From assembly GCA_033239005.1 (NCBI GenBank), contig BSQZ01000004.1, forward strand, positions 16,699,507 to 16,763,506: a DNA stretch of 64,000 nucleotides, read 5' to 3'. The notes beneath the pieces were generated by a model. The model saw only the letters and a program-made list of their open reading frames with translations. It was not told the DNA's origin and searched no databases. Below are positions 57,201 to 64,000 of this stretch, piece after piece (the first letter of the stretch is position 1; every line of letters begins with the position of its first letter). The DNA comes from Lamellibrachia satsuma (Eukaryota > Annelida > Polychaeta > Sabellida > Siboglinidae). A program made the position numbers and the translations under genes.

Positions 57201-59484
57201 TAGTATCAAATGTCTATATACCTACACTTAGCTGACATCATGTCGCAGCCTGCTAAATGGTACAGGTAAACACAAGATTAAACTTGCCCTGCATTGCTAA
57301 AGTATATCAACCAAAATTTTGCACAGAACTGACTAGATCAATCATCAACTGGTGATCTCACCCTGATACCTGATCCTTATTTTGTTGTGAATCTCCTTGT
57401 ACAATGTCACTTTGAAGTGAAGGACATATCATGAACTATAGATCAAGTTTAACAACACGTTTCACAAGAAGAGTCATTCTATTAAATAGGGTAAATACAA
57501 CTGATTTTGGCATTGCATCACACACAAAATCACTCAACTTACAATTTGCATATCCTTACTCCAACTTTAAGTATCTGGTTAAGGCAGACACATGGTGGTA
57601 TCACAGAGAATGTCAGCACAGGTGATGGTGATGAATCATCATTGCACTACATGACAGTTACAAAGGAGGCCATTTTCTTGCACCTAAATGATGCTATCCA
57701 GACATTGTTCTGACTGACATATACAATGTTAATTAATGTGTGATAACATGCAGCCATGCCACAGTCTAGTAGCTCATTCTCTCATTCACAAATGTTAAAA
57801 AAACTGATATGTTCCGATCCACCTAAGTCACAGCTAAATTACACTTGAGTGTAATTTCACTGGCCAAATCTATGTCTTTTTAATAAAGTAAAAAAATGTG
57901 TTAAAGTGACAAATTGTTTTTGACAACTTAGTGAGCACATTGGACAAACAAATTCTTCTATATGTTTCCTCAGGGTCCCTGGTGGAAACAGCAGGTGTGT
58001 CCAAAGGTAAATGTGTTTTCTGTGTTATTTGTATTAAAACAATATTTCAAATAAAACACTTTAAACTGCATGCTTTTCATTATGGGAGGTAAACATTAAA
58101 TAAATAAATTCTAAGCACTTGTGCAACACTAAATACAACAATACTTTTGATTTGTATAGGGTTAGCTACATTTCATATTTATTATAAATTTATATATGCT
58201 AAACTACGACAATGATTAAAACAGTAATTATTTAGGTGTTTGTTTACAAAAAATAAAGAGTAGATAAAGACCAGTGATCAAGTGATCAACTGTTGTTAAA
58301 CTTCACCTGAGTTAATTGTAGAACATCTCAGACATTTTTACAAATTTTATTACAAATCTACTCCAGCAGCACAATGCTATCTTTGTATGAATGGGGGAAA
58401 TCACACCTGCCACTGGCTTGTATAATGTGTAGATCATCTCATACTCAAGAGTAGTCTATTGTACACACAAATGACACTTTTGTTAATTGGCTTCTTTGGA
58501 GGTCTTGTCTAACCAGTGATTTGTGTTACATTCTCATTCTAAAAATGTTCTTGTGTATCTGCTGCTATCTGAGCTGTTCTCACTAAAATTAATAAAGAGT
58601 AAGAAAACTTTATTTTAATATTTTAAACAATAGCTGATTATATCCTGTGAATAAGTTTAAACACCGTTTTTATTATTATTAAATGGGAGAAATACCGATA
58701 AAAAAATGCATGTCATGCATTTATCAGCAAACATGAGGGTTCAACAAAGAGTGTCTGTTTTTTTAACTAAATTAGTGTTTACTAGGTCAGTTACTATAAC
58801 CACAGCTCGGCCGCATAAATGGTGTGATCAAATTATTTATGTATTATGATTTATTAATAATATTTTACCTGTACTTAATTTGGCAAGGTTATAAAATATA
58901 GATATATATACTGTTCATCTTAGTGTGTTCAGATTAACAGCATGACTTTGTCTCACAAAGCAAACAATACAAGAATTTCCCAATGTGATAACATGCAGAA
59001 AGCATAATTTCTCCACACATGATAATTAACTTCTACGGCACCTATATTCTCAGGAACCCGAGCTCAGAGGCACAACAAAACAGAATCATTAAGCATAATC
59101 ATGAACAGGGATGCACAAAAGTCATTATCAGAATGAGGGACAACCGAAGATTTATGGTTGAAATGCAATTTGGAATAAATGTCTTGAGTTTTTTTTGGAC
59201 GATAGCTGTAGTTTGAGATGTTTTCAAAGCAATGGGGAGTTCATTAAAGTATTACTGAGATGTTTGCTGCGGGATGGAAATGATAAACCAAATGTGACAT
59301 AATTCATTGTCTCAAATCGAACAAAAATGATGATTCTTACCTGTCGACCTGTCTTCTTCTCTATGGCCAATTTCACTTTGCCATATGTTCCTTGGCCAAG
59401 AGTCTTCACGAGCTCAAATCGTTGCTTTAGGTTGCGATGTCCCCGTCGTTGAATCATTGTGAATTCTGATTCCGCTTTCAGCAT
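34691..59484 (-). CDS. NUAK: NUAK-family (LKB1-activated) Ser/Thr kinase, 7 exons, 678 aa
   Basis: AMPK-related kinase acting on actomyosin, adhesion and polarity through myosin phosphatase (family knowledge). Exons in transcript order: 59484-59341, 51136-51016, 39065-38914, 38383-38318, 37680-37561, 36618-36486, 35991-34691; all junctions are in phase. Motifs: GQGTYG (30-35), catalytic AIK (Lys52), HRDLKLEN (144-151), DFG (164-166), activation loop [14 protein letters not shown] with the LKB1-site Thr179, and [12 protein letters not shown]. The tail carries three GILK motifs (333, 395, 525), which in NUAK1 bind PP1-beta, and ends [15 protein letters not shown] like human NUAK1. The size resembles human NUAK1 (661). 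Start: Met at 59484 gives [20 protein letters not shown]. The same exon is open to an ATG at 59646, which would add 54 residues. A single NUAK, so no NUAK1/NUAK2 assignment. Confidence 0.95.
36486..36618 (-). CDS. NUAK: NUAK exon 6
   Basis: [20 protein letters not shown] and [16 protein letters not shown] (kinase subdomains IX to X). The acceptor is GCTGTAG and the donor GTATGT. Confidence 0.95.
36733..37190 (+). repeat. 28-bp minisatellite, 16 full units
   Basis: Unit AGAYGGATGCCACAYCAGAA plus TGTATATT, varying only at two C/T sites. NUAK intron 5. Units 4-9 and 10-15 have the same order of variants. Confidence 0.97.
37561..37680 (-). CDS. NUAK: NUAK exon 5 (activation loop)
   Basis: 40 codons, [10 protein letters not shown] through [16 protein letters not shown]. 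Includes DFG, the LKB1-target Thr and the SPE motif. Confidence 0.96.
37765..37855 (+). repeat. 21-bp repeat, about 4 units
   Basis: ACAGCTATGCCATCAACAGA-type units in NUAK intron 4, just upstream (in gene sense) of exon 5. Confidence 0.9.
38318..38383 (-). CDS. NUAK: NUAK exon 4 (catalytic loop)
   Basis: 22 codons, [20 protein letters not shown] plus VK, between CCCACAG and GTTAGT. Confidence 0.96.
38914..39065 (-). CDS. NUAK: NUAK exon 3
   Basis: [20 protein letters not shown] then YDYI and [13 protein letters not shown]. The acceptor is CTTGTAG and the donor GTAGGT. Confidence 0.95.
40280..40735 (+). repeat. 102-bp tandem array built of ~51-bp half-units
   Basis: CCCTACAAAGTGTTGCTATT recurs at 40480, 40582 and 40684. 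Each 102-bp unit contains two related halves (CACTGACACAGTTGGTGGC and CATTAACACAGTTAGTGGC). Because 102 is a multiple of 3, a 228-codon plus-strand frame stays open; nothing suggests that it is a gene. NUAK intron 2. Confidence 0.92.
41614..41655. repeat. Perfect 18-bp inverted repeat, 6-nt loop
   Basis: GATCTGTCCCCAATTGGC, loop CAACTA, then the exact complement. It could form a hairpin or cruciform. NUAK intron 2. Confidence 0.95.
42440..43035 (-). repeat. Dispersed repeat R3, copy 3 (inverted), with ~26-bp array
   Basis: On the minus strand it reads AATTGAGGAGGGACCCTT, AAAACTAAATAC, AAACGAGCTAG and TTGTTAGATCTGGTA, as in R3 copies 1 and 2 but in reverse layout. At 42780-42990 the segment homologous to 'GTGTGACTAGTTTAAGT' is repeated about seven times (TTAAACTATTCACACATTAC plus CATATGA-like). 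Confidence 0.7.
43036..45199. other. NUAK intron 2, middle: no gene
   Basis: Only a short duplication, GTTATCATAKCTGACTGGAT plus GACTGCTGACTG, at about 44247-44326. No coding signal. Confidence 0.45.
45200..45262. repeat. (TA)n array
   Basis: Dinucleotide run directly before R2 copy 2. Confidence 0.97.
45270..45445 (-). repeat. Dispersed repeat R2, copy 2 (inverted)
   Basis: Complement matches 24895-25085 (GTCAATGAGATGATCCCAGT against GTCAATGAGATGATGGCAGT). A TA array abuts it on one side. Confidence 0.75.
45791..46066 (+). repeat. 69-bp minisatellite, 4 units
   Basis: Starts at 45791, 45860, 45929 and 45998: CAAATACCACACAATGCCCG then ACATCRTAAACAAGATAGTG and further. A diverged single unit lies at 41886-41955, so the array grew inside a dispersed element. 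69 is divisible by 3, hence a repeat-driven open frame. Confidence 0.93.
46333..46640 (+). mobile_element. tRNA-derived SINE
   Basis: The head has an A-box-like TGGTAGAGTGTCGG (46355) and a B-box-like GGTTTGAATCT (46388) at tRNA-like spacing. A non-tRNA body follows ('GTGAAGTCAAAGATTCCACA', 'CTCAGTGCTCCTCACAGAG'). It does not fold as an intact tRNA gene by eye. The 3' limit is approximate. NUAK intron 2. Confidence 0.65.
47916..48003 (+). repeat. CA-rich array with CACACAGTACA units
   Basis: Variable-length ACACACAGTAC units ending in pure CA and then ACGCGTGTGT. Confidence 0.95.
48004..49165. other. NUAK intron 2: no gene; short palindrome
   Basis: Only a 21-bp palindrome TGCCCGTCTT-C-AAGACGGGCA at 48888-48908 stands out. 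It lies near 'AGGCCCTTAGCTAGGG', whose partner recurs around 50380. Confidence 0.45.
49276..49461 (+). other. Small open frame with promoter-like upstream (uncertain)
   Basis: 61 codons beginning [19 protein letters not shown], antisense to the NUAK intron. The 110 bp upstream contain CATTGGTTGG and CCATTGGCG (CCAAT-box-like) and more CpG than its surroundings. It could be a first exon, a processed pseudogene or chance. I recognise no family. Confidence 0.2.
50113..50312 (+). repeat. GGGCCAATAATGGCTGTCA repeats, 4 units
   Basis: Irregularly spaced (about 50-75 bp) copies of TTGGGCCAATAATGGCTGTC with GGCTTGCCATTAAAAAA-like spacers. NUAK intron 2. Confidence 0.8.
51016..51136 (-). CDS. NUAK: NUAK exon 2
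   Basis: [20 protein letters not shown] then [20 protein letters not shown]. It supplies the ATP-binding Lys and the helix-C Glu. Confidence 0.96.
51338..51472. mobile_element. Small TIR element (MITE) remnant
   Basis: The left ACAATGGTCCCTCTCTGTAA and GGACACTCCAACCA match 53862-53900 (ACAGTAGTCCCTCTCTTCAA, GACCCTCCAACCA). The right end CAGTACCACTGTAT is a weak inverse. Confidence 0.5.
53860..53970. mobile_element. Small TIR element (MITE) remnant
   Basis: Begins ACAGTAGTCCCTCTCTTCAA; same family as 51338. The right end is not clear. Confidence 0.5.
55645..55738 (+). repeat. About 28-bp repeat, 3 units
   Basis: TATTATTATGTTAAACAATA plus TAGAT-type units. Confidence 0.9.
56605..56787 (+). 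mobile_element. LINE family 1, copy F (3' end)
   Basis: 'AATGAATGGAACAAATTG' (ORF end), then TTGTCCACATGCCATCTGG and GATGGCAATCTTGTTAAATA, the family tail. Heavily diverged, 5'-truncated. Confidence 0.85.
59341..59484 (-). CDS. NUAK: NUAK exon 1 (N terminus and Gly-rich loop)
   Basis: [19 protein letters not shown] and [13 protein letters not shown], then a GTAAGA donor. NUAK1 has HNLKHRYELQETLGKGTYG at the same place. The exon is open upstream to 59646; that extension (including a hydrophobic VTLSLWLLNL) has no family match and may be 5'UTR. Confidence 0.9.
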
Positions 59485-60250
59485 ATCACTATCAGACCAC
59501 TGTCCAACCAGTTCTAGGCTGCAGCTGTCAACTGTTGTGTTGACACCAAACGTGTACACATAGTACTTGGTACGTTCTGCCCACGGGCTGGAATATTTAT
59601 AACTATAGCCTGACAGATTTAGCAACCACAAAGACAAAGTGACCACTAGCTTATGTAATCGGCATTAAAGCACGCGTCTCGCCCCCGATAGCAGATGCTC
59701 CAACCAACCCTTTGTCCGTGGATTAGTTCGTGGACAGCTGCTCGAACGATCCACGCCGGCACAACTGAACCGACTTCTCGTAATTTCTCATAAATACAGA
59801 GTCTTTTCCAACGCACCATAAACACGGCTTCCTGGTCAAGTCGTAGCCAGTGCCTTTTTACGAATGTTGATAATCAAGATTATTAAAACGATAATTATTG
59901 TTCAATTCATCTCTCGTCCGATACTTCGTGAATCGTGGTTGACAGATATTTTCATTCAAACGCTGTCGACTTCCTTCGTGCTCCATCAACTTCTGACATC
60001 TGGCAATTTCTGTCGCGATTCTTTCCCCTGACTTGTGTTTTCTTCGTGTATGAATAGAACTGGTTCGCGCGTTGCAGCCAGGTGACTCACCTCAACTTAA
60101 CCCAAAGTCGCAGTGGCTAACACCGCTTCGTTTCGCTTCGCTCGCTACACAGCAACGATTGACATTTCTTATTTACACAGAATGCGGACTGCCACCGGAC
60201 TGCCAACACGTTTAATTTCATACACATTTCACAGTTTTGTAAATATCACA
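59485..60250 (-). promoter_or_regulatory. NUAK: Probable NUAK promoter / 5'UTR region
   Basis: Sequence upstream of the NUAK start is richer in CpG than the rest (for example CTCGCCCCCGATAGC, CGCTTCGTTTCGCTTCGCTC near 60126). No TATA box is obvious. Assignment rests on position and composition. Confidence 0.35.
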
Positions 60251-60406
60251 GTTATCTAACGTGTTTCTGGTGATTATGTTGCAAATATGCTAACCGTCAA
60301 TTAACTGTATTTAATAATATATAGCATAAATTGTTTGAATACTGAATTATAAAAATAATTATGTGCATTTGTTTACCTATGCTTTATTGTGAAGCGCATT
60401 GATCTG

Positions 60407-61820
60407 TATTTAACAAGATTCAACAAGATTTAACAAGATTGCCATCCAAGACAAAGGCCCAGATGGCAAGTGGACAAGGAAGTCATTAGCCTATAAAGAG
60501 TCCAACATTTAAAATCTATGTGTAATCTGCAGTCCTGAGAATTTGTAGATAATTTGTTCCATTCATGTATTGTCCTCTGTGATAACGAGTACTTCCTGAT
60601 ATCCAGTCAAAACTGATCCTTTACTGATGTTACATCTAGTTATATTCTTTGTTGAGTGACAACAAAATATGTCTATCAATATTTTCATGCCCATTTAATA
60701 TCTATCAAACTTCAATTTGATCTCTTTTAACCCCCTTGTCTCTATGGTTGTTAAAACACATTCTTTTGGTCGTTTTTCATAACTAAGGTCTCTCAGTTCT
60801 GGAATCATTTTAATTGCTCTCCTCTGTATTCTTTCAAGTGCCTCTATATCATTCTTACGATATTGTCTCCAAGTTTGTATACAATACTCTAAATGAACCC
60901 TACTACTCCTTTATACAAAGGTATAATTAATTTGTTTCCTTCTATTTTATATTTCTTCTAACCAACCCAATAAATTGATTACCCTTTGAAGCTGCAATAC
61001 CACACTGCTATGAAACTTTCATATCAGCACTTATTTTAACTCATGAGTCCTTTTTTTACAGTAGTACCCACAACAGTACCCTTGTCCTGTATGTAGGCAT
61101 TTGCATTTCCAAAAATTTAATAACATCTGCCATATCTCAGACCATTTAATTCATATGTCTAGATCGTTTTGTAAATGTTGCTTATCACCATCATTGTTAA
61201 CCCTTCTAAACAAAATATTTGTGTCATCCCTAAATCTCAGTACGTTGTTTGCTATATTAACGTCCAAGTCATTGATGTATAAATATATTATTAAGAATAA
61301 TAAGGTCCTAATACTGATCCTTGTGGTACCCCACTCAAAACTGATTTCCAGTTTGAAACCTCTCCATCTACTACAACACGCTGTCTTCTGTCAGTCAGCC
61401 ATTGTTCTATCCAATCGATTATGCCATCCCCAATACCATGTGCTTTTAATTTAAGTAGTAATGGGGCACTTTGTCAAGAGCTTTCTGAAAATCTAAGTAT
61501 GTAATATCTACTGCTGATCCCTCGTCTATCCACTTAGCGATGTCTTCAAAAGACAACACATTTGTTAAGCATGACCTCACTTTTAGGAATTCATGTTGAG
61601 ATGGATATAATAATTTATGCCTAACAAGAAAGACCACCATATGGTCTTTAACTAACCTTTCTAATAATTTACAAATCATTGATGTTAAACTCACTGGTCT
61701 GTAATTCTTTGACTTACTTCTCGAACCCTTTTAAAATAATGATATGACGTTTACTTCTTTCCATTCAAAAGGACCAACTCCCTCTTTTAATGACAAGTTG
61801 AACACTGTTGGAAGTGGTAT
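60407..61820 (-). mobile_element. LINE family 1, copy E (diverged subfamily)
   Basis: The minus-strand tail contains three direct 10-12-bp repeats of AATCTTGTTAAA-like sequence (60410-60443), then the family 3' end, then ORF pieces. 'FEWKEVNVISLF' and 'KNYRPVSLTS' are at the 5' side, then 'YLDFQKALDKVPH', 'SGVPQGSVLG' and a C-terminal '[10 protein letters not shown]' block. Many stops and frameshifts. More diverged from B and C than they are from each other. Confidence 0.88.
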
Positions 61821-61839
61821 AGATACATACACGCGTATA

Positions 61840-62180
61840 TTGTACACTATTTGGACGTAATATTATCTTTGCTGGTGCAATTTGGGTGCGCAAATAAAAC
61901 TGGGTGGATCTGTTTTGTTGTAACGAATACTTATGAGCGACACATTTTTTTATGCTGCATTTCCGCGATGATATTACAATCAACGCTCTCCCGCATACTT
62001 TCAGGGGGCGGGTCCGCACGTTCTCGAGTAGCCGCCGTCGAAATGAAAACAATGCCAAACGTTTCCGCCGGACGCTTGGAGCTCCGTCGAAACAAAATGC
62101 AGACACAGTGAGGCGCTCAGGCTCAACCAAGCGGAGATGTTGACAGCTGTATTGATCGGCTACTAACATGGTTTCATCTT
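61840..62180. other. GC-richer segment, possible regulatory or exon; unassigned
   Basis: CpG-containing stretch (GGGGGCGGGTCCGCACG, GTAGCCGCCGTCG, CGTTTCCGCCGGACGC) between LINE copy E and the hexanucleotide array. Open frames on both strands are short and unrecognised. Confidence 0.3.
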
Positions 62181-62616
62181 AAACCGGAAATGTTTCACAT
62201 TTCATAAATAACTGCACTTAAAAAGCATTCCATGCTTCCAACGAAGAAGTGTTTCCCGTACACGAATACACACGTGTGCATATGCTTTATCGCAGTGAAA
62301 AATTAATAGCCAAAGGCAATAAGAAAAAAAATTCCTTTAAATTCGCACTGACCACATAAACCCGCATAAATGAGGACGGCGGAAATTGAAGCTGCTTTGG
62401 TGGAATTTAATTGGCTTAAAACGTGTAGAATTCGCAAAATCATTATCTCCACTGTAGCGTCTTATGCTCAACACAATTTAATTGTACTTAACGAAACTTA
62501 ATTACTGAGAAATGTAACCGCATTTCAGCGTACAAACATTTTATTTAAAAATGCAGCAGTAAATTCCAGTAGTTTATATTGAATATAAGAATAAGTGTGA
62601 GTATATACATATGCAT

Positions 62617-62760
62617 AGGCGCAGGCGTAGGCGCAGGCGCAGGCGCAGGCGCAGGCGCAGGCGCAGGCGCAGGCGCAGGCGCAGGCGCAGGCGCAGGCGC
62701 AGGCGCAGGCGCAGGCGCAGGCGCAGGCGCAGGCGCAGGCGCAGGCGCAGGCGCAGGCAT
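62617..62760 (+). repeat. (AGGCGC)n hexanucleotide array, about 23 units
   Basis: Near-perfect GGCGCA repeat. Frames read poly-Gly-Ala, poly-Arg and poly-Gln-Ala on plus, and poly-Pro-Ala, Leu-Arg and Cys-Ala on minus. No splice or start context makes any of them a gene. Confidence 0.97.
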
Positions 62761-63488
62761 AGGCATAAATATAAATGCATTAATACTTTATTTTTTTAGT
62801 ACCAAACATAATAATATTACTGGTACTCAATTTCAATTTTCTTAGCAAACTCAAGATCTATGATGATTCGTAATACAAAACTCCCAACTGTTTTAAAATA
62901 TACCCGAACAAATCAACATTCAGAATGCAGCATTTCAACATATTGAATTTGTCAATTTCAATGCAAAAGCATGGCCACACCCCGATAATGAAAGTTTGTC
63001 ATTCACCTGAAAATAGCTGCTACCGTCGTAAGTATGTTGAATAACATAAATATAGTTGGACATGATTGCGTATTCTGCACAATGATTGTTTTCAATAAAA
63101 CGATTTATGATATTTGCTAATATAAAAGTAAAATAATTTTTTTTATTAGACAGATTATAAACAGTTTAACCCTTTTGTTTTGCTTTGGTGCGCTTCCAAC
63201 GATTTCAGGGCAAGGGAAGTGTCTTTATTGTACTATATTTTATTGTAAAAAAATGGTTGTGTCCACGTACCTGTTCGATGTAGTCCGTGCACACTCAGAA
63301 ATCACCTAAGTCCTCAATCTTGATTGGAACGTCAACTTTGGTTCCCAAACCTACCACTTGGAGTACTGTATTGCATCCCCTAGTGGATAGACAGAGAACT
63401 CTTGCAAAAATCCCGCCATCCATTAGTGTTTCCGGTTCGGAGAAGGACGAAGATATTCGGGAGGGGCTTCCGCAACAGAAGTAATAAT
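62761..63488. other. Upstream of the right-edge gene
   Basis: AT-rich, then a more mixed sequence from about 63260 that may be the promoter or 5'UTR of the gene starting at 63489. No repeat recognised. Confidence 0.35.
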
Positions 63489-63593
63489 ATGTCACAACAA
63501 AACAAAAAACCTAAACCAGCAAATCAAAAGTCAAAGCTGCTCGGTGATGTTGAACACAGATGCCTTTTTCAATTGATTGGTAATAGATGTGTG
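63489..63593 (+). CDS. Probable first coding exon of an unidentified gene (partial)
   Basis: 35 codons starting MSQQNKKPKPANQKSKLLGD and ending LIGNRCV, then a strong GTAAGT donor in phase 0. The ORF is also open upstream to 63402, but the ATG at 63489 starts a typical Lys/Gln-rich N terminus followed by a well-ordered 'DVEHRCLFQLIG' segment. The remainder of the gene lies beyond the window; 63594-64000 would be intron. I do not recognise the family. Confidence 0.5.
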
Positions 63594-64000
63594 GTAAGTT
63601 GCCCTTCTCGTAGCGCAGTGCTGGTAGTTGGAGTAGCGCACCACCGCAACGTTCGCCATATCTGGCAGAGCTTTATTTTACTTCCGCATTTAGTTTTGCT
63701 TTACTTCCTCTTACAGTGTAAATTGTTTTCGGATAAGTGTAATAAGAAGTGCCGTAAAATCGTAAATATGACATTGTCATCTAAAGTCCGTGGAGTCACT
63801 TCACACAAATAAGTCAAATTTGTTCGAGCCAACGTCATGTCTCATGATGAGTGGTGTTGGATATTTCGGCTCATATGTTAATAGATAGACAAATCAACCA
63901 TCACTGAATTCAGTAGTGAAGTGATTTTCATTGAAGCGGGCCGAACCATCCGTCGGCGTGGGCCAAACCCGTCATGGGCTGAACCATCCGGGACCCCTCA

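Larger units (their letters stand above)
51137..59340. other. NUAK intron 1: contents
   Basis: Contains two MITE-like pieces (51338, 53860), a 28-bp repeat (55645) and LINE copy F (56605). No exon or separate gene could be supported. Open frames at 52582-52854, 56965-57195 and 57431-57713 lack family features. Confidence 0.5.

Noticed and set aside
62545..62845. Poly-Pro-Ala, poly-Arg and poly-Gly-Ala proteins
   Set aside because: Generated by the AGGCGC hexanucleotide in every frame; no gene context.

Overview
This is animal nuclear DNA: AT-rich, intron-rich, with canonical GT..AG splice sites and a heavy load of non-LTR retrotransposons, DNA-transposon remnants and tandem repeats. The gene families (an LKB1-activated NUAK kinase, a mitochondrial HEMK1 methyltransferase, an AT-hook protein) fit a metazoan. 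The repeat load would suit a marine invertebrate such as a mollusc or another spiralian, but the taxon is inference only.

Three protein genes can be assembled exon by exon with consistent reading phase. (1) 2143-13593, plus strand: nine short exons encode a 190-residue HMGA-like protein with six AT-hooks and an acidic tail. Every intron is phase 0. (2) 18767-31218, plus strand: eight exons encode a 387-residue HEMK1-type release-factor glutamine methyltransferase with a presequence-like N terminus. (3) 34691-59484 (possibly to 59646), minus strand: seven exons encode a 678-residue NUAK kinase with the HRD and DFG motifs, the LKB1-site threonine, three GILK motifs and the conserved C-terminal helix. 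Its first two introns span about 12 and 8 kb. HEMK1 and NUAK are convergent. At the right edge (63489-63593) there is a probable first coding exon of a fourth gene that leaves the window.

Most of the rest is mobile or repetitive. Six fragments of one CR1/L2-like LINE family share a 3' tail; the longest is at 14765-16447. A fragment of a second LINE family lies near 800-1185. A 1001-bp non-autonomous hAT element (12471-13471) has intact TIRs and an 8-bp target duplication, and a decayed hAT with a transposase C terminus lies at 5713-6634. Several small TIR elements share 'CAGTRGAACCYC'-like ends. There are also foldback elements, one tRNA-derived SINE, and three dispersed families (called R1, R2 and R3 here) seen in introns of different genes. 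Minisatellites include a perfect 35 bp x 18 array, a 28-bp array with a higher-order period, a 102-bp array, a 69-bp array and a GC-rich hexanucleotide.

No rRNA, functional tRNA or CRISPR array was seen. I found no clearly undescribed gene system. The most interesting points are the modular AT-hook exons, the NUAK regulatory tail, and a dispersed repeat (R3) whose same internal segment is tandemly expanded in two separate copies.
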